The notes under the pieces were generated by a model. That model was given only the letters and a program-made list of their open reading frames with translations. It had not been told where the DNA came from and searched no databases. Both the position numbers and the translations under genes were made by a program. Positions 1 to 6,409 of a stretch of DNA of 8,927 nt are shown one piece after another (within the stretch, counting starts at the first letter, position 1; every line of letters starts with the position of its first letter). Source of the DNA: Labilibaculum sp. (GTDB lineage: Bacteria > Bacteroidota > Bacteroidia > Bacteroidales > Marinifilaceae); contig JADGFH010000207.1 in the NCBI GenBank assembly GCA_016743925.1, positions 1 to 8,927 of the forward strand. The letters are read 5' to 3'.

Positions 1-327
1 AATTTTACTTTTTACCTGAACATCTTGCAAAATTCCATTTAGCTCGTTTAAACTTTGATGCAATTCATCGATAATGGCATTACCCGTTTTCTCAGGAAAT
101 CGCAGCGTAGTATCTTCATTCTTTATTGCCTGAACGAAGTAATTCATTTGCTTGTGCGATTTATTCAAAAAGGATATCAATTGCCACCCAAGTAGAAATT
201 CTATCAAGAAAAATACCGACAGTAGGTAATGGTTTTGGATAGAAATACAGAACCCAATTGCTCCCGCAATAAGAATTACAAAAATCAAACGAACAAATAA
301 AGCAATATTGTAGTGTCTATAAGCCAT
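1..327 (-). CDS. Sensor histidine kinase, N-terminal part (3' end beyond the window)
   Basis: Only the first 109 codons are present; the frame is open to the window edge. The protein starts MAYRHYNIALF and has two hydrophobic helices, roughly residues 8-28 and 35-54, separated by only about six residues (SIQNHY). A cytoplasmic segment with helical, HAMP/linker-like character follows (residues 55-109, including NEDTTLRFPEKTGNAIIDEL). The dimerisation/His and ATPase domains lie outside the window, so the kinase call rests on this layout, the recalled similarity of the linker to Bacteroidota kinases next to NtrC-type regulators, and the gene's position directly after a response regulator. Its ATG (327-325) lies inside the end of the regulator gene, whose stop is at 319-317, so the two overlap by 11 bases and are probably translationally coupled. 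Lacking a periplasmic sensor domain, it may sense within the membrane or through a partner protein such as the neighbouring transporter (inference). Confidence 0.8.
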   Translation of the reverse strand, partial: MAYRHYNIALFVRLIFVILIAGAIGFCISIQNHYLLSVFFLIEFLLGWQLISFLNKSHKQMNYFVQAIKNEDTTLRFPEKTGNAIIDELHQSLNELNGILQDVQVKSKI

Positions 328-1693
328 ATTTCTTGATTTTATTGTACAAAGTTTGTCTGGATATTCCCAATTGTGTAGATACTGCAGATAAATTTCCCAT
401 TTGTTTTTTAATGGCGGTGTAAATCAATTGTTTTTCCATTTCTTCCAAGGTTCCTCCGTACGCTTCACCACTGGATAACTCTATTGATTTAAAAACAAAA
501 TCAGCAGCTTTTATGACGTGATTATCACTTAAAATCACCACCTTTTCGATAGCATGTTGCAACTCTCTAACATTTCCTGGCCAATGATAAGCTATTAATT
601 TAGAAATCGCCTCAGATGAAAGTGCCACACCCTTCTTATTGTATTTATCGGTGTATAACTGCAAAAAGAATTCTGCTAAGGCTGGAATGTCTGATTTTCT
701 TTCTCGCAATGCTGGAAGCTCAATTTGTATGGTATTAATTCGATAAAGTAAATCCTCCCTAAAACTATCATCATTTACCATTTTGGCTAAATCGCCATTG
801 GTTGCACAAACCACTCTTACATCAATATCTACAGGTAAATTTTCGCCCAATCGAGTTAATTTTCTATTTTGTAAAACCGATAACAACTTGGCTTGCATTG
901 GCAAAGATAGGTTTCCAATTTCATCGAGGAAGAGAGTTCCCTTATTTGCTGCTTCCATTTTTCCCATACGATCTTTTTGAGCATCGGTAAAAGAACCTTT
1001 TTTGTGACCAAATAATTCACTTTCAAATAAATTATCGGCAATGGATCCCATATCCACTGTTACCATCACCTTATTTCTTCGGTTCGATAAATTGTGAATT
1101 TCTCTAGCAATCAACTCCTTCCCTGTTCCATTCTCTCCAGTGATTAAAACATTAGCATCAGTAGCAGCTACTTTACGAACCATGGCCATTACAGCCTCCC
1201 ATTCTGGTGATGAACCAATCAAGTCATTCTTATTCTTATTCTTATTCTTATTGATTTCTGCAATTAACTCGTCTTCCTTTAAACGTAATTTCTTCACCTC
1301 TTTTCGAGAATTACTCAATTTCACAGCCATTTCTATTGTAGCTAACATTTTTTCGTTTTCCCAAGGTTTCAGTACAAAATCGACAGCTCCGGATCGAACT
1401 GCTTTAACCGCTAACTCAACATCTCCATAGGCCGTTATCATCACCACACTAATTCCCTGATGGAATTTTAAGATTTGATTCAACCAGTAAATTCCTTCAT
1501 TCCCATTATTAATTCCTGCTTTAAAATTCATATCTAAAAGCACAGTATCATAACTATCCTCAATCAATTCTGCAAGCAATACATTTGGGTTCGACAAACA
1601 CTTTACTTTTTTACAATTTCCTGTAAGCAACAAGTCCAATGCACTTAGAATACTTTTGTTATCATCTACAATTAAAATTTTGGCTTCTTTCAT
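317..1693 (-). CDS. NtrC-family sigma-54-dependent response regulator (receiver - AAA+ - Fis-type HTH)
   Basis: A 458-residue transcription activator of full family length. The receiver domain covers about residues 1-125, with acidic pair D10/D11, phospho-acceptor D54, T87 and K109. A linker with an Asn-Lys repeat (148-156) leads to the AAA+ sigma-54 interaction domain (about 158-385). That domain has Walker A GENGTGKE (186-193), the sigma-54-contacting loop as GSFTDA (233-238; classical form GAFTGA), Walker B GTLFLDEIG (252-260), the FREDLLYRIN arginine region (311-320) and sensor II WPGNVREL (371-378). A Fis-type helix-turn-helix ends the protein (about 416-458, GISRQTLYNKIKKYGL). It should hydrolyse ATP to open sigma-54 promoter complexes after phosphorylation by the overlapping kinase. 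The likely target is the divergent transporter operon, which has a sigma-54 element and an upstream palindrome. The start ATG at 1693-1691 puts the receiver's first strand at the expected distance. Its orthologue name is not recognisable from sequence alone. Confidence 0.96.
   Translation of the reverse strand: MKEAKILIVDDNKSILSALDLLLTGNCKKVKCLSNPNVLLAELIEDSYDTVLLDMNFKAGINNGNEGIYWLNQILKFHQGISVVMITAYGDVELAVKAVRSGAVDFVLKPWENEKMLATIEMAVKLSNSRKEVKKLRLKEDELIAEINKNKNKNKNDLIGSSPEWEAVMAMVRKVAATDANVLITGENGTGKELIAREIHNLSNRRNKVMVTVDMGSIADNLFESELFGHKKGSFTDAQKDRMGKMEAANKGTLFLDEIGNLSLPMQAKLLSVLQNRKLTRLGENLPVDIDVRVVCATNGDLAKMVNDDSFREDLLYRINTIQIELPALRERKSDIPALAEFFLQLYTDKYNKKGVALSSEAISKLIAYHWPGNVRELQHAIEKVVILSDNHVIKAADFVFKSIELSSGEAYGGTLEEMEKQLIYTAIKKQMGNLSAVSTQLGISRQTLYNKIKKYGL
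1226..1252 (-). repeat. Hexanucleotide tandem repeat (4.5 copies) inside the response regulator gene
   Basis: The plus strand reads ATTCTT four times followed by ATT, 27 bases without interruption. Read as coding sequence it is AATAAG repeated, giving alternating Asn-Lys at residues 148-156 in the linker between receiver and AAA+ domains. The unit is two codons, so gain or loss of copies would lengthen or shorten the linker without shifting the frame. Confidence 0.9.
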
Positions 1694-1705
1694 TTTCGAA
1701 AATGA
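1690..1705. repeat. 16-bp perfect palindrome over the response regulator start codon
   Basis: TCATTTTCGAAAATGA is its own reverse complement and includes the regulator's start codon (1693-1691). In the mRNA it could pair as a six-base stem with a TCGA loop, burying the start codon; as DNA it could be a small operator. Palindromes this short in AT-rich DNA also arise by chance, so only the structure is claimed. Confidence 0.4.
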
Positions 1706-1747
1706 TATTCAGATGTTCATAATTTTAATGCTAATGTAAAGAGCTTT

Positions 1748-1782
1748 TAAAAATATTAGACAATGATTGTCCAATATTTTTA
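1748..1782. promoter_or_regulatory. 35-bp inverted repeat, probable enhancer (upstream activator site) for the NtrC-type regulator
   Basis: The left arm TAAAAATATTAGACAAT (1748-1764) and the right arm ATTGTCCAATATTTTTA (1766-1782) are reverse complements at 16 of 17 positions around the central base 1765; the one mismatch is 1758/1772. The core is GACAAT-G-ATTGTC. Its centre is about 100 bp upstream of the transcript start predicted from the sigma-54 element, a usual distance for enhancer sites of NtrC-family activators. It also lies about 70 bp upstream of the regulator's own start, so it may serve autoregulation. A rho-independent terminator is unlikely, because genes diverge from this region and the stem is AT-rich. 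Assignment to the neighbouring regulator is inference from position. Confidence 0.7.
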
Positions 1783-1838
1783 CATATCAACTTAATCGAT
1801 TACACATAAACAACTAACTAATTGACACTTGCGAATCA

Positions 1839-1854
1839 TGGCACAAGTTTGGCA
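1839..1854 (+). promoter_or_regulatory. Sigma-54 (RpoN) -24/-12 promoter of the transporter operon
   Basis: TGGCACAAGTTTGGCA matches the consensus TGGCAC-N5-TTGCA at every fixed position except one (G for T in the -12 box). The invariant GG (1840-1841) and GC (1852-1853) are separated by exactly 10 bases, as sigma-54 requires. Transcription should start about 12 bases after the GC, near 1865, leaving a leader of roughly 25 bases to the ATG at 1890 or about 49 to the ATG at 1914. An NtrC-type activator encoded next door supports the call. Confidence 0.83.
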
Positions 1855-1889
1855 TAAGAAATTGCATTGTTTATCACCTGCAAGTAATA

Positions 1890-3161
1890 ATGATTAAAAG
1901 TCTTTACATGACGATGGATCGAAAAATAGAACAAGGAAAAGGAATAAAGGCCAAGCATGTTTACATCGCTATTGGAGTTACTGTACTTGGCATTCTTATA
2001 TGGTTAATGTTGAGCGGTTCAACGTCAACTTACCGGGCAGAAGAAAAGAAACTGAATATTTCGGAGGTAAAATTAGGTGAGTTTAAAGATTACATATCCA
2101 TTATTGGCACCGTAGAACCGAAAACAACCATTTATCTGGATGTTGAAGAAGGTGGTAAAGTAATCGAAAAATTAATTGAAGAAGGAGAAACCGTTCAAAA
2201 AGGTGATATCATCCTAAAAATGGTAAACAGTGATTTAAAACTTCAAATTTTAAATACAGAATCCTCTCTTGCATATCAAGCGAACGAATTGCGAAATACG
2301 CTCATTAATATGGAGCAACAAAAAATCAGCAACAAGCAACAAATACTAAGTATCGATAGTGATATCATCAGGCAAAAAAGACACTACGAACAAAATCTAA
2401 TGCTATTTAATAAAGGCTTTGTATCGAAAGAAACCTATCTGCAGTCAAAGGAAAATTATGACTTATCTGTTCAAGATAGAGGCTTGCGCTATCAGAGAAT
2501 GGTGCAGGATTCCATTTTCCGAGAAAATCAGAAAAAGCAAATGAACAATAGTCTTAAGAACATGGAGCAAAACTTAGAAATGGTTCGTCAACGTTTGGAA
2601 AATTTAAATGTTAAGGCTCCTGCTAATGGACAATTAGGTAGTTTAAATATCGAAATTGGTCAATCGATAAACCGAGGTGAACGCATTGGTCAATTGCACA
2701 TGCTTGAAAGTTTTAAGGTGGTTGCAGAAGTTGACGAGCATTATATTGATCGGGTTCGCAGAAATCTTTCAGCCACATTTACAAGAAACGAAAAACAATT
2801 TGAATTAGTAGCTAAGAAAGTATACCCTGAGGTTAGACAAGGTCGATTTAAGCTTGATTTAATTTTTAATGGTGATTCTCCAGAAAATTTGAGAACCGGG
2901 CAAACTTATCATATCAAATTGGAATTAGGACAAGCAGTTCAAGCAAACTTACTTCCACGTGGAGGCTTTTTTCAAAGCACTGGCGGGCAATGGGTATTTA
3001 TTCTTGATGATTCGGGCAAGTTTGCTACGAAGAGAAAAATAAGTATTGGGCGACAAAATTCACAATATTTCGAAGTATTAGAAGGCTTACAAGAAGGAGA
3101 AAAAGTAATCACTTCCAGCTACGAATCATTCGGGGACAATGAGCGGATTGATTTTAAATAA
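1890..3161 (+). CDS. Periplasmic adaptor / membrane fusion protein (HlyD/MacA-like) of a tripartite ABC exporter
   Basis: A 423-residue adaptor that should link the inner-membrane ABC complex to an outer-membrane channel. Residues about 24-41 form one membrane anchor after a short basic cytoplasmic tail. A first half-lipoyl segment (about 70-111, EEGETVQKGDIIL) precedes a long coiled-coil hairpin (about 114-239), followed by the second half-lipoyl segment (about 240-269, VKAPANGQLG and GQSINRGERIG), a beta-barrel domain (about 270-350) and a membrane-proximal domain to the C-terminus. The hairpin tip reads QNLMLFNKGFVS (168-179): L172 and S179 fit the RxxxLxxxxxxS motif used to dock on TolC, but the usual Arg is Gln168. 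Start choice: residues are numbered from the ATG at 1890. ATGs at 1908 (M7) and 1914 (M9) are in frame; the M9 start gives MDRKIE, which resembles the recalled start of related Bacteroidota adaptors and may be the true one. It is the first gene after the sigma-54 promoter, with a 77-base gap to the ATPase gene. Confidence 0.93.
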   Translation: MIKSLYMTMDRKIEQGKGIKAKHVYIAIGVTVLGILIWLMLSGSTSTYRAEEKKLNISEVKLGEFKDYISIIGTVEPKTTIYLDVEEGGKVIEKLIEEGETVQKGDIILKMVNSDLKLQILNTESSLAYQANELRNTLINMEQQKISNKQQILSIDSDIIRQKRHYEQNLMLFNKGFVSKETYLQSKENYDLSVQDRGLRYQRMVQDSIFRENQKKQMNNSLKNMEQNLEMVRQRLENLNVKAPANGQLGSLNIEIGQSINRGERIGQLHMLESFKVVAEVDEHYIDRVRRNLSATFTRNEKQFELVAKKVYPEVRQGRFKLDLIFNGDSPENLRTGQTYHIKLELGQAVQANLLPRGGFFQSTGGQWVFILDDSGKFATKRKISIGRQNSQYFEVLEGLQEGEKVITSSYESFGDNERIDFK

Positions 3162-3198
3162 GTAATACATAAGAATCCAACTAATACGAATTACTAAA

Positions 3199-3207
3199 TT
3201 AGACAAT
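3199..3207 (+). promoter_or_regulatory. Isolated copy of the palindrome half-site between adaptor and ATPase genes
   Basis: TTAGACAAT here is identical to the inner nine bases of the left arm of the 1748-1782 palindrome (1756-1764). No matching right half follows. It could be a weak secondary site for the same regulator, or chance in AT-rich DNA. Confidence 0.2.
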
Positions 3208-3238
3208 AAATAATAATCAAAACTCTAAAATAAGGAAT

Positions 3239-3931
3239 ATGATTAACACGGTAAATCTTAAGAAAATATTTAGAACAGACGAAATTGAAACGCTGGCACT
3301 AAATAATGTAAACCTAAACATCAAAAAAGGAGAATTTGTAGCCATTATGGGACCATCTGGTTGTGGTAAATCTACCCTGATGAATATCCTTGGTTTGTTA
3401 GATAATCCATCAGAAGGAGAGTTTCATTTTAAAGGAACCAATGTTGCTGATTACAAAGAAAACAAACGTACAGATTTACGAAAAGGTGCCATTGGTTTTG
3501 TATTTCAAAGCTTCAATTTGATTGATGAGCTAAATGTGTTTGAGAATGTTGAAATGCCGTTGGTTTATCAACGAATCAGTAGCAAAGAGCGTAAAGAAAT
3601 GGTGAATAAAGTCTTGGAAAGAATGAACATCGGTCATCGTGCAAAACATTACCCACAACAACTTTCTGGAGGGCAACAACAACGTGTTGCAATTGCTAGA
3701 GCGGTTGTTTCGAATCCTGATTTGATTTTAGCCGATGAGCCTACTGGAAATTTAGATTCTAAAAATGGAAAAGAAGTAATGAACTTACTAATGGAACTAA
3801 ATCGTGAAGGTACCACAATTGTAATGGTTACGCATTCTATGAGTGATTCTACCTATGCTCACCGTGTGATCAACTTGTTTGATGGTAAAGTGGTGACTGA
3901 AAATGTTCCTGTAGAAGAAATGGCAGATTAA
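3239..3931 (+). CDS. ABC transporter ATP-binding protein, MacB/LolD-type
   Basis: A 230-residue nucleotide-binding protein of normal length for the stand-alone ATPases of MacB, LolCDE and FtsEX systems. All motifs are intact: A-loop region F11, Walker A GPSGCGKST (38-46), Q-loop Q90 in FVFQSFNL, signature LSGGQQQR (142-149), Walker B LILADEP (162-168) with catalytic E167, D-loop D173 in NLD, and switch H199. It should dimerise on the cytoplasmic side and drive the permeases encoded downstream. It is the only ATPase in the window, so it probably serves all the permeases. The start ATG has AAGGA at 3232-3236, too close (two bases) to act as a normal ribosome-binding site, in line with weak Shine-Dalgarno use in Bacteroidota. 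A 93-base gap containing a C8 tract separates it from the first permease. The substrate cannot be deduced from the ATPase. Confidence 0.97.
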   Translation: MINTVNLKKIFRTDEIETLALNNVNLNIKKGEFVAIMGPSGCGKSTLMNILGLLDNPSEGEFHFKGTNVADYKENKRTDLRKGAIGFVFQSFNLIDELNVFENVEMPLVYQRISSKERKEMVNKVLERMNIGHRAKHYPQQLSGGQQQRVAIARAVVSNPDLILADEPTGNLDSKNGKEVMNLLMELNREGTTIVMVTHSMSDSTYAHRVINLFDGKVVTENVPVEEMAD

Positions 3932-3980
3932 GAATCAGCAGATCCACAGGATGAATTGGGGATATTAATATTTTAAAGTG

Positions 3981-3988
3981 CCCCCCCC
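3981..3988 (+). repeat. C8 homopolymer tract between ATPase and first permease genes
   Basis: Eight consecutive C residues lie in strongly AT-rich intergenic DNA, 36 bases before the first permease start codon and downstream of the ATPase stop. A GGGG at 3957-3960 upstream could pair weakly with it across about 20 bases of AT-rich loop. The tract lies outside both reading frames, so changes in length would alter leader spacing or structure rather than a protein. Confidence 0.75.
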
Positions 3989-4024
3989 TTACAAAGCTAA
4001 AATCTTTATCCGATTACGTTAATT

Positions 4025-6394
4025 ATGAAATTACCAATTAGTCTTAAATTATCGATTCGCAGTATCCTGAAAAACAAAGTACAATCCATCATTAGTATAC
4101 TAGGATTGGGAATTGGTTTAGGCTGTGTTTTTTTGCTGCTTTTGTTATATATTCATGAAAATTCATTCGATAAATCTATTCCTCAAAAAGAAAATTTGTA
4201 TCGAATTATTCGTGGCGAAGACTGTAGTACCACGTATCCATTAGGAAATACGATACTAGCAGAAATTCCTCTAGTCAATAGCTTTTTTAGGATTCATCAG
4301 GTAAGACAAGTAGAATTAAAAAACGCCAATAACGTTTTACTTAAAGATGATAATTTTGCTTGTGCAGATAGTAGTATATACAAGAGTTTAGGAATTAAAA
4401 TTCTAAATGGTAGAGTCCCCAGATCTGTTGATGAAATTTGTGTGTCTTCATCCATTGCAGACAAATATTTTGCGAAGGAAGATCCGATTAATCAATTGTT
4501 GAAGATTAAAGTGGGTGAACAGTTTTGTGATTTAAGTGTTTGCGGTGTTTATAAAGATTTTCCTACTTATTCAAGTTTACATCCTAATTTCATTGGGCAC
4601 ATTGATTTAATAGCTAAATTCTCATCTCACAAGAGAAAAAAATGGGGACATTACACCTCATCAAAAAATAATTTTAAAGACTGGAATCATTTTGATTTGC
4701 ATACCTATGTTCGTTTGAGTTCAAAAGCAAAACCTGCAATAGTTGAACAAAGCTTACAAGCATATAAAAATCGCACATCTAATGAGAAAATAATGGTTTT
4801 AGATTATCATCTACAATCAGTTTCTGATGTGTATCTCCATTCGAACCACTTGAATGGCAATTCTTATACACGAAAAGGAAATCCAAGTGAGTTGATCTAT
4901 TTTTTGATAATATCTTCTCTAATTCTGATAATTGCAATCGTCAACTATGTTTTTCTGACAAAGGCCAAAATTGAAATTCGCATTAAAGATTTAGGGGTAC
5001 AGAAAGCAATGGGTGCATCTAGTTTGCACATTTTTAAACAAGTTCTTTTGGAATCGAACCTTTTGGCAATCATCAGTCTTATTCCAGCATCGCTAATTGT
5101 TATTCTTGGCATTCCTTTTTTAAAAGAAATTCTCAACAGAACACTAAGTATTGATGTTTTTACACTCTGGCAAAGCTATTTGGCCCTTATACTAGTGGTA
5201 CTTAGTACTGGTAGCATTGCTGGATTGTTAATTGGATTTCGTATTTCTAAAATCTCCTCGGTACTACTTATCAAAGGGAAATTAGTAAAATCTATAAAAA
5301 GAAAGCAATGGGCTAATTCATTCTTAATTGTACATTTTACAATATTCGTTTTATTAGTTGTTGGTGTAATAAGTATTAAAAAACAATTGGATTTCGCTCA
5401 AACGGGATCAAAAAATATCGATACAAAAAACATCATTATCTGTGAACTTAATTCCGAAGAGTTAAGCAAACAATTCCAAATGATCGATAGTGAAATAAGA
5501 AAAATACCAGGTGTAACTAAAGTTGCTGGATCATCTTTTATTCCTCCCTTTAAGGATTTTCTTCCAGTAAATATGGCATGTGGAGACGATCAGGTTCGTT
5601 TCGATGGTTTGATTATGGGTAAAGGCATGATTGATCTATTGGGTTTGAAGCTTGTAGATGGGGAAGGATTAGGCGATTTCCACGAAAATAGGAACGAAAT
5701 GGTTTTTAATGAATCGGCTGCAAGAGAGCACAATCTTAAAGTTGGTTCTATATTCAATGGCGCTTTTTTGGTAAGGGGTATTGTGAAAGATTTTAATGCG
5801 CACTCCTTTCATGAAAAAATTCGCCCAATGGTAATTCTACAACAAGATCCTAAAAAGCTATATCTTTTGGCAATAAAAACTACAGAGAACAGCCTTGAGG
5901 ATGTTCAAAATAAATTGAATCAATTATTCAAAAAAATTGCTCCCGATAAAATCGTCAAAACTTATTCCTTACAAGATCAAATCAACCAATTTTATTATAA
6001 CGAAGAACAGCAGGTGAAAATTATAAGTGCTTTCTCTCTACTTGCCATTGCTTTATCAATTATGGGTTTATTGGGTATGGTACTAAATGCCATATTCTTA
6101 AAAAGAAAAGAAATAGGTATTCGTAAAGTAAATGGAGCAAAAACCTTTGAAATAGTCGCCATGCTAAATAAAGACTTTCTTAAATGGGTTCTTATCGCAT
6201 TTGCAATTGCATGCCCAATTGCTTGGTATACCATGAACAAATGGCTCGAAAATTTTGCCTATAAAACAGAACTCAGCTGGTGGATTTTTATCTCAGCTGG
6301 ATTAATTGCCATGGGAATTGCTCTGCTTACCGTTTCGTTTCAATCGTGGAGAACTGCTACTAGGAATCCTGTGCAAAGTTTACGTTACGAATAA
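4025..6394 (+). CDS. ABC transporter permease, double-length MacB/FtsX type (permease 1)
   Basis: A 789-residue inner-membrane permease with about eight membrane helices, built as two MacB-like halves (periplasmic core plus FtsX domain, twice). TM1 (about 22-43) follows an amphipathic start with LKNK; periplasmic domain 1 spans about 45-285; TM2-4 lie near 288-312, 340-365 and 383-405; TM5 near 428-452; periplasmic domain 2 about 453-664; TM6-8 near 665-690, 718-738 and 752-775. The C-terminal FtsX domain has the conserved coupling motif KEIGIRKVNGAK (from residue 695), while the first half has the weaker IRIKDLGVQKAMGAS. One chain may therefore act as a pseudo-dimer, where MacB needs two copies (inference from family). 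The last residues are NPVQSLRYE, as is typical. The next permease starts 15 bases after the stop, so the two are surely co-transcribed. MacB-like proteins pass conformational change to a periplasmic adaptor rather than carrying substrate through a membrane channel; the substrate here is unknown. Confidence 0.93.
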   Translation: MKLPISLKLSIRSILKNKVQSIISILGLGIGLGCVFLLLLLYIHENSFDKSIPQKENLYRIIRGEDCSTTYPLGNTILAEIPLVNSFFRIHQVRQVELKNANNVLLKDDNFACADSSIYKSLGIKILNGRVPRSVDEICVSSSIADKYFAKEDPINQLLKIKVGEQFCDLSVCGVYKDFPTYSSLHPNFIGHIDLIAKFSSHKRKKWGHYTSSKNNFKDWNHFDLHTYVRLSSKAKPAIVEQSLQAYKNRTSNEKIMVLDYHLQSVSDVYLHSNHLNGNSYTRKGNPSELIYFLIISSLILIIAIVNYVFLTKAKIEIRIKDLGVQKAMGASSLHIFKQVLLESNLLAIISLIPASLIVILGIPFLKEILNRTLSIDVFTLWQSYLALILVVLSTGSIAGLLIGFRISKISSVLLIKGKLVKSIKRKQWANSFLIVHFTIFVLLVVGVISIKKQLDFAQTGSKNIDTKNIIICELNSEELSKQFQMIDSEIRKIPGVTKVAGSSFIPPFKDFLPVNMACGDDQVRFDGLIMGKGMIDLLGLKLVDGEGLGDFHENRNEMVFNESAAREHNLKVGSIFNGAFLVRGIVKDFNAHSFHEKIRPMVILQQDPKKLYLLAIKTTENSLEDVQNKLNQLFKKIAPDKIVKTYSLQDQINQFYYNEEQQVKIISAFSLLAIALSIMGLLGMVLNAIFLKRKEIGIRKVNGAKTFEIVAMLNKDFLKWVLIAFAIACPIAWYTMNKWLENFAYKTELSWWIFISAGLIAMGIALLTVSFQSWRTATRNPVQSLRYE
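6107..6394 (+). repeat. Shared permease C-terminal block, copy 1 (pairs with 8507-8794)
   Basis: This segment aligns to the same-length segment exactly 2400 bases downstream without any gap. Counted by eye, identity is 40/60 at 6121-6180, 47/60 at 6181-6240, 54/60 at 6241-6300 and 51/60 at 6301-6360. The last 65 residues of the two permeases agree at 56 positions, while their periplasmic domains are barely alignable by eye. Confidence 0.8.
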
Positions 6395-6409
6395 TCCTAA
6401 ACAAAAAAT

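Noticed and set aside
783..1041. Short open frames on both strands inside the AAA+ domain of the regulator
   Set aside because: They overlap the Walker A/B region of the regulator and show no independent coding signal.
1140..1430. Plus-strand open frame of 96 codons antisense to the regulator
   Set aside because: It lies wholly within the well-supported response regulator gene, its sequence is the complement of conserved motifs, and it has no promoter or family signature.
1741..1790. The 35-bp inverted repeat read as a rho-independent terminator
   Set aside because: Both flanking genes point away from it, so there is no transcript to end here, and the stem is AT-rich with a one-base loop.
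1694..1800. Housekeeping (TTTG / TANNTTTG) promoter for the regulator-kinase genes on the minus strand
   Set aside because: AT-rich partial matches exist, but none has both boxes at acceptable spacing, so no promoter is claimed.
1850..1866. A second overlapping sigma-54-like element (TGGCAT followed by TTGCA)
   Set aside because: Its GG-GC spacing is 11 bases rather than the strict 10, whereas the element at 1839-1854 has the right spacing.
3957..3988. GGGG...CCCC pairing as a terminator between ATPase and permease 1
   Set aside because: The stem is four pairs with a loop of about 20 bases and no U-tract follows; at most it is a weak leader structure.
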